A stretch of DNA of 42,854 nucleotides from positions 4,050-46,903 of the forward strand of contig DETV01000003.1 in assembly GCA_002361775.1 (NCBI GenBank), written 5' to 3'. A program made the position numbers and the translations under genes. The notes beneath the pieces are model-generated. The model was not told the DNA's origin. It made no database searches and worked only from the letters and a program-made list of their open reading frames with translations. Position 1 is the stretch's first letter. Each line of letters starts with the position of its first letter. This stretch comes from Eubacterium sp. UBA3279. Lineage in GTDB: Bacteria > Bacillota > Clostridia > Lachnospirales > Lachnospiraceae. Positions 32,472 to 40,906 of the stretch are shown piece by piece.

Positions 32472-34845
32472 ATCGATAAGAATTTGTCCATTTTGGCTGT
32501 TCTATAGCCGAATCATAATTATAAGTTCCGTTATCCGTAAGCGAAATTCCCATCATCTGTCTCCACTCACTGTCTGTAAGCCGCTCAGAAATCGGTTGTT
32601 CAAACTGATAGAAGGAATATACTGCGCCTACACAAATATGTAATTCCCCATCCATTGGCACAACCACATAGATATGGGATGGATTTCCTGTTCCCACCTC
32701 CAGACAGGCGCCATTGGGATCTGTGGCTATGTCTGTCACAATAGCCGCCGGAAAATCGCCGCTGTTAATATTTTCCCCTTCATCCTTAAAAGCTTCCAGC
32801 CAGAAATGTTCCAGATTTCCTCCGTAATTACGGATCAACTCGTATTCTTCATCTGACAAAAGCTGATTCTTCAATTCCTTTTCAGACATAACAAGGAACT
32901 GACTTGCCATCTGTTCCAGACGATTCAGGTTTGTCTCATCATCGGAACTTAACATTCCTAAAGATTTCAAGCCTTCTCTGGTCTTGGCAGCAAGATGGGT
33001 AAATCTGGACCAGACCTTAACTTCCGGTTCCACATAGCCTCTGTCATCCCACTGGGGCAGATCTCCTCCACCCATTTCTGCCATTACCTGTTTCGCATAA
33101 AGCACAGTATCGTGCTTTAATTCTGTATAACTTCCCGCAAAACTTTCCAGATTTTTCTTTGCCCATTCCTCACTCTGCATAAAATCCGGATAACCGTCTC
33201 CCTTTTCCGCCAGTAATGGTTTCAATGTATAAAGCCAGTTAGAATATAAACTTGCACTCCACAAAGTTTCCGGTGCATTCTCAAGCCCTGTTCTGAGCAT
33301 TTCCATATTTTCTTTATAGCCGGCATAATCCGTATCACCCTGCTTTTCAAGAATAGAATACGCCGTATCTGAACCCAAAGCTGCCGCCACATCTAAAGTA
33401 TCCGGAAGCATCCGCTTATTTCCTTCGCTATCCTCCTGCACATTTTCGTAGATCAGATTCTGGAAAATCGCCGCATCAATGGTAAATCGCTGTCCCATAA
33501 AACGGAAGCCTTTATTCTCCTCTGTGGCCTTAGTATCTGAATTCCCATCATCCATAGTTGGTATGGAGTTGATTGCAGGCGCTTTCATCTGTGTTGTAAT
33601 GGTACGGAAAGTTTTCCATCCTTCACTGTTTCCCACCAGAACGTCCAGATCTGCTTCTCCGTAGGCAGCTTCAATTGCCGGGAGATATTCATAATATGTC
33701 AGATCATCACTGGCTCCTGCAAAGAAAGAAGTAACTGTATAAATTCTTTCCCACTCTTCCAAAACTCCGTCTTCCATAGCCAGTGTCATAAGCAATGCAC
33801 TTCTGTCCAGATCTTCTTCCGACTGGATAAATCCAATCTGCCCATACCACATCATAGCCCGGAAATATTTCTCCAGTTTTTTATCTCCTTCATAATATCC
33901 GCGAGGCTTAAACTGAGAATAATCAATCATTGTTTTGGTAAGGGAACATTCTTCAATCCCGGAAGCATCCTCAATCAAACCTTTCTCTCGAGCCACTGCT
34001 TCTGCCACATCTGCAGGAATCTCTGCTTCCTTATTTTGAAGTACTGCGCTTACAGAAAAGAATACCACGTTCCTGAAAGCTGCTTCTTCCCATTCACTTC
34101 CCTTTAACTGCTCATACTGCTCCACACTCTTTTCCAGCATCTGTTCGCTAACAGAACGAAGGGAAGCTGCCAGAACTTCTCTCTCTGTTTTCTTCATCAG
34201 ATAACTAAAATACAGGTGATATGTATGCATCATGGAATCCACCGTTACAAAACTGGGGGCCAGGGAATAGCGATTATTTTCATAGATTTCAAAAAATTCC
34301 TTCTCATATCCCTTTTCCACACAAAACAGATTCTCTTTCAGCTTTTCCAGTATTTCTGAATCCGGATCATAGAAAAACTGTTCCCAGTTATACAGATTGC
34401 TGAGATCAGATTTCACCTTATACTCTTCCACTTTTGGCTTTACATCACTCTCTTTGATAGCTTCTATAATACCAATCAGAGAAGGCCGGGTAAGAGGAAC
34501 CACTTCCGGTATTTCGCTCTTCTCCTCCTCCACTTCTGCGGAAGGCTCAGACTCATTTTCCGGTTCCTGCTGAAAATCTTCCAGTTCCTCTTCCAGATAA
34601 ACTTCCTCTCCATCAGCATACTCTCTCTGGGAATCGCTGCCTCTTCCCACTCCCAATGCGATCATGGCTACCACCACCACTAACACGATCAACAGACCGC
34701 CTGCTGCGATCACCATAGCTACAAATCCTTTTTGGGACTTTTTCGGCTGCGGCTGGCTGCTCTCTTCTGTCTCTATGGGGTGACCACAGATATGGCAGAA
34801 CTTTGCGTTATCCTCCAACTTATTTCCACATTTTGGACAAAACAT
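32458..34845 (-). CDS. DUF3160 protein with N-terminal zinc ribbon and membrane anchor
   Basis: The 795-residue product starts with a four-cysteine zinc ribbon (Cys-Pro-Lys-Cys-Gly and Cys-His-Ile-Cys-Gly, residues 3-21). A membrane helix (about 42-67), an acidic Glu-rich linker (80-115) and a large DUF3160 domain follow, with the hallmark Pro-Ser-Phe-Val-Thr-Val-Asp-Ser-Met-Met-His-Thr-Tyr-His. DUF3160 has no settled function. The topology implies a cytosolic ribbon and an extracellular domain. GGGGGATGAGAG precedes the ATG. It heads a run with the 185-residue protein and perhaps the EAL gene. A strong hairpin separates it from the ABC transporter upstream. Confidence 0.9.
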   Translation of the reverse strand: MFCPKCGNKLEDNAKFCHICGHPIETEESSQPQPKKSQKGFVAMVIAAGGLLIVLVVVVAMIALGVGRGSDSQREYADGEEVYLEEELEDFQQEPENESEPSAEVEEEKSEIPEVVPLTRPSLIGIIEAIKESDVKPKVEEYKVKSDLSNLYNWEQFFYDPDSEILEKLKENLFCVEKGYEKEFFEIYENNRYSLAPSFVTVDSMMHTYHLYFSYLMKKTEREVLAASLRSVSEQMLEKSVEQYEQLKGSEWEEAAFRNVVFFSVSAVLQNKEAEIPADVAEAVAREKGLIEDASGIEECSLTKTMIDYSQFKPRGYYEGDKKLEKYFRAMMWYGQIGFIQSEEDLDRSALLMTLAMEDGVLEEWERIYTVTSFFAGASDDLTYYEYLPAIEAAYGEADLDVLVGNSEGWKTFRTITTQMKAPAINSIPTMDDGNSDTKATEENKGFRFMGQRFTIDAAIFQNLIYENVQEDSEGNKRMLPDTLDVAAALGSDTAYSILEKQGDTDYAGYKENMEMLRTGLENAPETLWSASLYSNWLYTLKPLLAEKGDGYPDFMQSEEWAKKNLESFAGSYTELKHDTVLYAKQVMAEMGGGDLPQWDDRGYVEPEVKVWSRFTHLAAKTREGLKSLGMLSSDDETNLNRLEQMASQFLVMSEKELKNQLLSDEEYELIRNYGGNLEHFWLEAFKDEGENINSGDFPAAIVTDIATDPNGACLEVGTGNPSHIYVVVPMDGELHICVGAVYSFYQFEQPISERLTDSEWRQMMGISLTDNGTYNYDSAIEQPKWTNSYRYEYK

Positions 34846-34919
34846 TCTCTCATCCCCCTTTCATAATTCCCACGTTTCTTTTCCAAACATCTTTTGTCTT
34901 TCTTTCATCTTAACAGACC

Positions 34920-34949
34920 TTGGGGGAAAAATCCATATTTTTCCCCCAA
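34920..34949 (-). terminator. Perfect 13-bp hairpin after the ABC transporter genes
   Basis: TTGGGGGAAAAAT (34920-34932) pairs perfectly with ATTTTTCCCCCAA (34937-34949) around a 4-base loop. It lies about 60 bases after the ABC ATPase stop and 75 before the DUF3160 gene. There is no T-run beyond the stem, so termination is likely but not certain. Confidence 0.55.
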
Positions 34950-35006
34950 TCTGATGTCCGTTTTCTGATTTATTTTTGCTGTTTTCTTTATAATCATAAC
35001 CGGGAT

Positions 35007-35681
35007 TTATTCCACTGACAGGATCTGACCATCAGAAATCGTAATCACCACATCTGCCTGTTTTGCCAGTTCCAGATCATGGGTGATCAGCACAATGGTC
35101 TGGTGAAATCTTCTGGCTGATTTCTTTAAAAATGCGATGACCTCTCCTGTAGTTTTATCGTCCAGATTGCCTGTCGGCTCATCGGCAAGAATAATCGCAG
35201 GTTGGGGAGCCAGCGCCCGGGCTATCGCCACCCTCTGCCTTTGCCCTCCGGAAAGCTCATCGGGATAATAATCCAACTTTTCCCGAATCTCCAGCGCATC
35301 GATTACCTGATCGATATACTCCATATCCGGTTTCCGCCCATCCAAATCCACCGGCAGGAGAATATTTTCCAATACGGTATGCTCCTCCAAAAGATTATAC
35401 GACTGGAACACAAAACCGATTCTCCTTCTTCTCATAATCGCCAGTTCCCGTTCCTTCAGCTCAGACATATTTTTTCCTTCCAGATAAATATTTCCTCCGG
35501 TACACCGATCAAGTCCTCCCAAAAGGTGGAGCAGGGTGGATTTTCCCGAGCCGCTTTTTCCTATGATCGCATAAAATACGCCCTTTTCAATTTCCAGATT
35601 GATCCCCTTTAACGCCTGAACGCTTAAAGGACCTGTCCCATAGATTTTTTCCAGTTTTTCTGCCTTCAATACAATTTCCAT
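35007..35681 (-). CDS. ABC transporter ATP-binding protein (LolD/MacB type)
   Basis: The 224-residue product has Walker A (Gly-Lys-Ser-Gly-Ser-Gly-Lys-Ser-Thr), the Q-loop in Phe-Val-Phe-Gln-Ser-Tyr-Asn-Leu-Leu, the ABC signature Leu-Ser-Gly-Gly-Gln-Arg-Gln-Arg, Walker B with Ile-Leu-Ala-Asp-Glu-Pro-Thr-Gly-Asn-Leu-Asp, and the switch His (Ile-Thr-His-Asp). The Gly-Asn-Leu-Asp sequence marks the MacB/LolD/BceA branch, which powers FtsX-type permeases rather than classical importers. GAGGAG precedes the ATG. It follows the permease gene by 27 bases, so the two form one transporter. Confidence 0.95.
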   Translation of the reverse strand: MEIVLKAEKLEKIYGTGPLSVQALKGINLEIEKGVFYAIIGKSGSGKSTLLHLLGGLDRCTGGNIYLEGKNMSELKERELAIMRRRRIGFVFQSYNLLEEHTVLENILLPVDLDGRKPDMEYIDQVIDALEIREKLDYYPDELSGGQRQRVAIARALAPQPAIILADEPTGNLDDKTTGEVIAFLKKSARRFHQTIVLITHDLELAKQADVVITISDGQILSVE

Positions 35682-35708
35682 AGCTTTGTCTCCTCTCCGG
35701 CCTTACAG

Positions 35709-38702
35709 TCAATGATTCATATTTTCATTGGGTGTGTGTTTTTTCAGTTCCCGTATCGGACCGCATCCCACAACAGTCACCAGGATAACATATCCCAGAC
35801 AGACTACCATGTGCAACATCCAGGGGTATCCTGCCAGTTCATAAAAATTCCCACCAGTAAATAACAGAACCACTCCCAGACAGATATGGGCGGCTGCCAG
35901 AGAAAATATTCCTGTTTTTACTCCGCTCCCCAGATACCGGAGGGATATTTCCCGGTTTGTCACACCCAACGCCTGCAAAACACCCAGCCGTCCTCTCTCC
36001 TGCTCAAAGGATGACATATGGATATTCCATAAAATCACCAGGGCGATCAGCACCGACGCCGCACCGAATACCCCCAGAATCAGAGCCGTATTTAACGCTT
36101 TATAATACAGGTTCCAGTTTTCCTCATTGTAGTTGACAAATTCCATGGCATAGCCTTTTCCATACTTCATAACCTGAGTAGCCATCTCCACAGCATTTGC
36201 TCTGTCATTGGTATAAACATTCATATAAGTTTCCCCGAAACTGTCGGGACACTGGGTAAGTACAAATTCAAACTGTTCTTCCGTATAATAATACATGGGA
36301 TCATCCGACGTTTTGATGGACAATTTTTTCATAAATAAAGGAGAGCCGAAAACCATAAATCCATTCTTATCTTTAAAAAATGGAAATCTTTTCTCCCCCG
36401 GGGTATAGTAAATAATTCCATCCACCTGTACTTCCCAGGAATCGTAGCTAACCGGTTTAGGAGTGGCTGTCATTTCCTGCCGTTCCACTGAGAGCCAGAT
36501 CTTATCTCCCGGTTCTATTGTGGAATCTGCAATCATCCTGCCTCTGTCTTCTTTATCATATGAAAGCTGATATCCGCCAATTTCTTCCAGCACATGGGAA
36601 AACATTTCATCCTCCTGTATGGTATCAGTATTTTCCTCTCCATTCCCCTTTGAATTACCCTCTTCATACAGAGGAATTGCCAGAATCACCCCTTCTCCAA
36701 TATCAAATGATCTCTGATCCACATTTCCCACGGTCACCATTTTTTGCAGAGCCTTCCCCAGTTCTCCGAAAGGATTCACGCTAAAAAGAGTAGTCTGCAA
36801 ACTGCCGGGAAATTTCCCCAGATCTCCAATCCCCCGCATAGCCTTCGTTCCCGTAGGCTCCGAACCGATAAATTCCTCATATCGGTTCTTGGGAAGATAT
36901 TTTTTATAAGCAGTGATCAGAGAGCTTTCATCCATCCCCTCATAGGAAAGTCCCACTTTATTCAGTCTCTGATATGCTTCCACCTGACTGCCCGGTATCA
37001 TCTCTTCAAGATTTTCTCCCATGGCTTTTAATTGCCGCGCATCATACCCATGGGCAGCCTTCAACACATAATTGGGACGTTTCTGCTCCTCAACGATTTC
37101 CCGATAAGGGGCAAAGGAAAGATATCCCAGATAAATTGCAGAAAGTATCAGAACCAAAGTTACAACAGATATAACTCCTGTAAGCACCCGGCTTTTCCAG
37201 TTTAGCCGCTCATGAGTTTTGCTTATTCTGGCATAGGTAAGACGCTGAGATTTTCTTTTGGAACGTCCCTTCCGTCTTTCCCGGATACTCTTTTTTCTCC
37301 GATTCTTTGTACTGACAGTAATCGCACCCACAAGAGGAACGTGTACGGCTTTCAAAACAGGAATGGTCATTCCTGCAAATAACGCCCCACAGCCAAGTAA
37401 AATCCCCACAAGCAGCATCCCCAGATCCATGTGGAAATCCACATCCATCCCCATTCCTTTTTGCAAAAACTGTACTGCGCCCCAGCCAACGCCAAAGCCA
37501 GCCAGGATTCCCGGCGGCATACTGTAGCACAAAAGATAAATCCCCTCCCAAAAGAGCATACCTACAATCTGTTCCGTGGTACTTCCCACGGATTTTAACA
37601 GGGCAATCTTCCGGGTTCTTCTTTTGATCTGTGTCAGAAAAATCTGCAAAACCGCACAGAATGCCACCACAAATATCACGGCTACCACCAGAAACGTGAT
37701 GGTTCCTTCGCTTTCTGCTCCCGATTCCGGATAGGCATACTGATTTCTTCTCAAAACCCGTCTGCTGTCACTTTCCTGCTTCTTCTCCTGTTCATATTTT
37801 TTTGCCAGCTCATCTCTCAGCTCTCCTTCCCACTTGTCGGATTCCAGAAATACATCCGACAGCAATGAAAGTTCCGACAGATCAACCAAAGACGTAGTGT
37901 GCAAAGCTTCTTCGATCTGATTCCCCCCTGCTTCTGACAAAAATACATTTGGTACCGCATACGTTCCGATATCCCAGAAAGCAGAGTAGGACTGTATCAC
38001 TCCCACAATCTTATACTCTGCTTTCATATCAATCTGCCGTTCATAGAGGGTACCGTTTTTTTCAATATATTCCACATCCTTTGCCTGTTCAGTTGTGGCC
38101 CAGCCACAATACTGGCTTTTCAGATTCAGCTCTAATCTTCCAATAATCTCTTTATCATTGAGGATTCTCCGAAATCCCGACATCTTATCACTGTCTGCCC
38201 CGGCATCCTCCACCTCCTGTAAAAAGCTGGCCATCAAATCCTCCACCACCAGCGGTCTTTGAATCTCCAGTTCCATATTTTCCCCCAGAGGATCGTCAAT
38301 TCCCAGCCTGTCTACCACACTGGCCTCCAATAAAATCTCATCCTCCGCTTCCGGAAGCCGTCCCTGCACCAGAGTCAGATTTCCCATATCCATAAAATCC
38401 TGATTGATGGTTCCCACCATTCCTGCCACCGGATTTTCTCCCAGAAGCTTCGTTTTTACCATCCGGGAAACTTCCGGTTCTTCCGCCAACTGCTCACAAA
38501 TCTCAGGAGAAGCCTCCATATAGGCCGTATGCCAGCCTCCATACAACTGCTGGCGCTGCTGCTGCTTTGTTTTCGTCATACTGGTTTCCAACAAAATTGC
38601 CGATACAATAAAAAGAAATGTAAAGGTAAGAACCAGAACGAGCAACGTTGTTGTTTTCTTCCTGCCTCGCATACCATTTCGTGCCAGTTTTCGTGTTACC
38701 AT
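35709..38702 (-). CDS. FtsX-type ABC transporter permease, 997 residues
   Basis: The product has an N-terminal membrane helix (about 17-40) followed by a large extracellular region (about 45-330). Three helices (about 335-465), a second long extracellular region after a helix near 510, and three C-terminal helices (about 865-985) complete it. This is the duplicated FtsX/MacB_PCD layout. A very basic stretch (Arg-Lys-Lys-Ser-Ile-Arg-Glu-Arg-Arg-Lys-Gly) lies in the loop between the two halves. Such mechanotransmission transporters handle peptides, lipoproteins or antimicrobials; the substrate is unknown. GGGAGGAG precedes the ATG. The leader carries palindromic repeat copy 2, and a truncated response regulator lies upstream, which hints at a lost two-component partner. 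Confidence 0.92.
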   Translation of the reverse strand: MVTRKLARNGMRGRKKTTTLLVLVLTFTFLFIVSAILLETSMTKTKQQQRQQLYGGWHTAYMEASPEICEQLAEEPEVSRMVKTKLLGENPVAGMVGTINQDFMDMGNLTLVQGRLPEAEDEILLEASVVDRLGIDDPLGENMELEIQRPLVVEDLMASFLQEVEDAGADSDKMSGFRRILNDKEIIGRLELNLKSQYCGWATTEQAKDVEYIEKNGTLYERQIDMKAEYKIVGVIQSYSAFWDIGTYAVPNVFLSEAGGNQIEEALHTTSLVDLSELSLLSDVFLESDKWEGELRDELAKKYEQEKKQESDSRRVLRRNQYAYPESGAESEGTITFLVVAVIFVVAFCAVLQIFLTQIKRRTRKIALLKSVGSTTEQIVGMLFWEGIYLLCYSMPPGILAGFGVGWGAVQFLQKGMGMDVDFHMDLGMLLVGILLGCGALFAGMTIPVLKAVHVPLVGAITVSTKNRRKKSIRERRKGRSKRKSQRLTYARISKTHERLNWKSRVLTGVISVVTLVLILSAIYLGYLSFAPYREIVEEQKRPNYVLKAAHGYDARQLKAMGENLEEMIPGSQVEAYQRLNKVGLSYEGMDESSLITAYKKYLPKNRYEEFIGSEPTGTKAMRGIGDLGKFPGSLQTTLFSVNPFGELGKALQKMVTVGNVDQRSFDIGEGVILAIPLYEEGNSKGNGEENTDTIQEDEMFSHVLEEIGGYQLSYDKEDRGRMIADSTIEPGDKIWLSVERQEMTATPKPVSYDSWEVQVDGIIYYTPGEKRFPFFKDKNGFMVFGSPLFMKKLSIKTSDDPMYYYTEEQFEFVLTQCPDSFGETYMNVYTNDRANAVEMATQVMKYGKGYAMEFVNYNEENWNLYYKALNTALILGVFGAASVLIALVILWNIHMSSFEQERGRLGVLQALGVTNREISLRYLGSGVKTGIFSLAAAHICLGVVLLFTGGNFYELAGYPWMLHMVVCLGYVILVTVVGCGPIRELKKHTPNENMNH

Positions 38703-38732
38703 AAAACTCCTCCCGTATTTTGCAATTTATTG

Positions 38733-38816
38733 TAACAATTCAGCCATACAGTGTACGGAAGCACAAAATATGCTTGCATATTTTTGCAAGCGGACATCTG
38801 TATGGCTGAACTGTTA
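38733..38816. repeat. Palindromic intergenic repeat, copy 2
   Basis: TAACAATTCAGCCATACAG (38733-38751) and CTGTATGGCTGAACTGTTA (38798-38816) form a 19-bp inverted repeat with one mismatch. The interior continues as a hairpin (GCACAAAATATG with CATATTTTTGC). The right arm is identical to that of copy 1 at 15370-15388. It lies 30 bases upstream of the ABC permease start, inside its probable leader. Confidence 0.82.
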
Positions 38817-38886
38817 CGATTTATTTTGTTCATTTTACCACGGTGCAGAGAGAAAATCTATTTATTTGACGTATAATATTTGATAA

Positions 38887-39091
38887 TTGGGCATATAGGA
38901 TTCACTTCCTTGTCCTATGCCCAAATTTTTTCTTCTGAACCTTACTATTTGCTCCTGTTTGGGCATACATATATATCACTTTTCTTATATACCCAAAAAA
39001 TCGACGTTACACGGGATTTATTTCATATGCACACTTGCTATATGCCCAAAACGCTGAAAAATTCATCATTTTCCTGGCTGTTTTGGGTATA
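38887..39091. repeat. Six copies of a TTGGGCATA-like motif in alternating orientation
   Basis: Copies: TTGGGCATA 38887 (plus), TATGCCCAA 38916 (minus), TTGGGCATA 38959 (plus), TATACCCAA 38988 (minus), TATGCCCAA 39041 (minus) and TTGGGTATA 39083 (plus). The first two form a hairpin followed by a T-run and match the element at 29167-29204. The block fills most of the 600-base gap between the ABC permease and rsmI and reaches into the truncated response-regulator gene. A plus-strand frame covering this area has no ribosome site and looks spurious. Confidence 0.7.
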
Positions 39092-39182
39092 TCTTATGGT
39101 TTTCCTTCAACCACGCAGAAACCTTCTTTTCCAACACTTCTACAGATTTTTTGTCATCATCACAGATTGCTATATAGATCAT
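39066..39182 (-). pseudogene. Truncated LytTR/AgrA-type response regulator (N-terminal remnant)
   Basis: On the minus strand, a good ribosome site (AAAGGAG) lies 8 bases before an ATG at 39182. The frame encodes 38 residues that begin Met-Ile-Tyr-Ile-Ala-Ile-Cys-Asp-Asp-Asp, the acidic pocket of a response-regulator receiver domain in the style of AgrA/LytTR regulators. A helix-like Lys-Lys-Ser-Val-Glu-Val-Leu-Glu-Lys follows. It then breaks off: stop TGA at 39066, with no phosphorylation Asp, no rest of the receiver and no LytTR DNA-binding domain in any frame nearby. The homology ends where the TTGGGCATA-type repeats start. It is most likely a decayed regulator of the downstream ABC transporter (inference). 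Confidence 0.68.
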
Positions 39183-39265
39183 ACACTTCACTCCTTTAAA
39201 TCATTCTATCAGATTTTTTCTCTGTTTTAAATTATAAATATACAAAAAAATCCTATGGCAAATCC

Positions 39266-39299
39266 AAAAAAACAGGCTATAGAATTTTTCTATAACCTG
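39266..39299 (-). terminator. Terminator of the holB-ricT-trmN6-rsmI operon
   Basis: On the minus strand a 12-bp stem (39288-39299 with 39273-39284, one G-U pair, loop AAA) is followed by T7 (plus A 39266-39272). It begins 8 bases after the rsmI stop codon. Confidence 0.9.
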
Positions 39300-39306
39300 C
39301 CCAAAA

Positions 39307-40164
39307 TCATTTTTCAGAAGTTTCCAATAACCCCTGATATACGTCTCTCTTCGACACCCCCCGGTCTTTCGCCACCAGTTTCATGGCTTCCTTCCTCTGA
39401 ACGCCTTTCTCTTCATACATTTTCATATGTTCCTCCAGGCTCATGCTCTCCCAGGCTTTCTGTTTCTCCTGCTCCATCTCTTGCCTGCTGCGCCCCTCCA
39501 TAACAATTACGCACTCTCCCCGGGGAGATTCCTTGCGGTAATGTTCCAACGCCTCTGCCAAAGTGGTAAGAAATGCTGTCTCATGCTTTTTTGTCAATTC
39601 CCGGCATATGGTCACTCTTCGGTTGCCCAGTGTTTCATACAATTCTTCCAGTGTTTTTACCAACCGATGAGGCGCTTCGTAGAGAATGGTTGTTCTGGTT
39701 TCATCTTTCAATTCTTCCAGGATTGCCTGTTTTTCCTTCTTATCGGAAGGTAAAAACGCCTCAAAAGCAAATCTTCTGGTAGATAGTCCGGAAATAGTCA
39801 AAGCAGTAATACACGCTGCCGGTCCCGGCAGAGAAGTTACCGGGATACCTGCCTGGTGACACATGGCAACCAGTTCTTCTCCCGGATCAGAAATACCCGG
39901 CGTACCTGCATCTGTGATCAGAGCTATCTGCTGCCCTTGCTCCATCAGTCCCACCAGATACCGGCCTTTCTCTATTTTATTGTATTCATGGTAACTGGTC
40001 ATAGGGGTTTTTATTTCAAAATGATTTAAAAGTTTGATACTGTTTCTCGTATCTTCCGCTGCAATCAGATCCACTTCTTTCAAAATTCTCAACACCCGAA
40101 AGGTAATATCTTCCAGATTCCCTATCGGTGTGGCACACAAATATAATTTACCTTCCATCTCCAT
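39307..40164 (-). CDS. rsmI: 16S rRNA (cytidine-1402-2'-O)-methyltransferase RsmI
   Basis: RsmI 2'-O-methylates C1402 in the ribosomal decoding centre. The 285-residue product has the tetrapyrrole-methylase-like fold: Leu-Cys-Ala-Thr-Pro-Ile-Gly-Asn-Leu-Glu-Asp-Ile, Ala-Glu-Asp-Thr-Arg, Thr-Asp-Ala-Gly-Thr-Pro-Gly-Ile-Ser-Asp-Pro-Gly, Leu-Pro-Gly-Pro-Ala-Ala and Tyr-Glu-Ala-Pro-His-Arg. All are family signatures. The frame opens to 40206, but GGGAG lies 4 bases before the ATG at 40164; a second ATG at 40158 is also possible. It overlaps the end of trmN6 by 17 bases, so it is translationally coupled. It is last in the operon. Confidence 0.95.
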   Translation of the reverse strand: MEMEGKLYLCATPIGNLEDITFRVLRILKEVDLIAAEDTRNSIKLLNHFEIKTPMTSYHEYNKIEKGRYLVGLMEQGQQIALITDAGTPGISDPGEELVAMCHQAGIPVTSLPGPAACITALTISGLSTRRFAFEAFLPSDKKEKQAILEELKDETRTTILYEAPHRLVKTLEELYETLGNRRVTICRELTKKHETAFLTTLAEALEHYRKESPRGECVIVMEGRSRQEMEQEKQKAWESMSLEEHMKMYEEKGVQRKEAMKLVAKDRGVSKRDVYQGLLETSEK

Positions 40165-40888
40165 AAATCTCCCGTATTTCTCTGGTATATACTCCCGGTT
40201 TTTCATACACGATCAACGGTTTTTCCACCGTTATCCTGGATTTTCCACCCAACAATCCCTCGATCAAAACCATATTTGGCTCTTTATCCACAAACGGATA
40301 TACCAACTGCATCCGCTTGGGTTCCAGATTGTATTTCATCATAGTTCCCATAATTTCCGCCAGCCGAAATGGCCTGTGTACCATATAAAAACGTCCTTTT
40401 GGCTTCAATACCTGTGCGGATTCACGAATAACGTCCTCCAAAGTACATAGTACCTCATGGCGGGCAATCGCCTTCGGCAAATGAGGATTTGTCAGTCCAT
40501 GATTTCCTGTCATATAAGGAGGGTTACAGGTAACTACAGAAAAAGAAGCCTTGCCAAATAGGGCAGAGGCTTCTTTAATATCTCCTGTTTCAATCGTCAC
40601 CGAATCCTCCAGATGATTGTAAGCCACACTTCGTCTTGCCATTTTTGCGCTCTGCTCCTGAATCTCCAGACCGGTAAAATGCTCTCCCTGCGTTTTTGCT
40701 TTCAGCAAAATAGGAATAATTCCTGTACCGGTACCCAAATCCAATGCATTTTCTCCCGGTTTTACCTTTGCAAATCCGGAAAGAAGTACCGCATCAATCC
40801 CATAACAGAAATCCTGGGTATTCTGAATAATAAAATACCCATTCTGCAGGTCGTCCAGACGTTCATGTTCCTTTAATTCCACTGTCAT
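40148..40888 (-). CDS. trmN6: tRNA1(Val) (adenine-37-N6)-methyltransferase family protein
   Basis: The 246-residue product is a class I SAM-dependent methyltransferase: Leu-Asp-Leu-Gly-Thr-Gly-Thr-Gly-Ile near residue 50 binds SAM, and Asn-Pro-Pro-Tyr near residue 122 is the N6-adenine catalytic motif. The start (Asp-Leu-Gln-Asn-Gly-Tyr-Phe-Ile-Ile-Gln) and Tyr-Gly-Ile-Asp-Ala-Val-Leu-Leu match the YfiC/YabB group that methylates A37 of tRNA-Val. The exact target in Firmicutes is inferred. The ribosome site (AAAGGGAATCC) is somewhat distant from the ATG. It lies 18 bases after ricT and overlaps rsmI. Confidence 0.9.
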   Translation of the reverse strand: MTVELKEHERLDDLQNGYFIIQNTQDFCYGIDAVLLSGFAKVKPGENALDLGTGTGIIPILLKAKTQGEHFTGLEIQEQSAKMARRSVAYNHLEDSVTIETGDIKEASALFGKASFSVVTCNPPYMTGNHGLTNPHLPKAIARHEVLCTLEDVIRESAQVLKPKGRFYMVHRPFRLAEIMGTMMKYNLEPKRMQLVYPFVDKEPNMVLIEGLLGGKSRITVEKPLIVYEKPGVYTREIREIYGDGR

Positions 40889-40906
40889 CTTTGATGGATT
40901 CCCTTT

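Noticed and set aside
38880..39230. A 116-codon plus-strand open frame in the gap upstream of rsmI
   Set aside because: It has no ribosome site, its sequence is made of repeat motifs and the reverse complement of the truncated response regulator, and its product has no protein-like domain.
38703..39265. CRISPR array or insertion sequence in the repeat-rich gap
   Set aside because: The repeats are short, in alternating orientation and unevenly spaced, with no transposase or cas gene.
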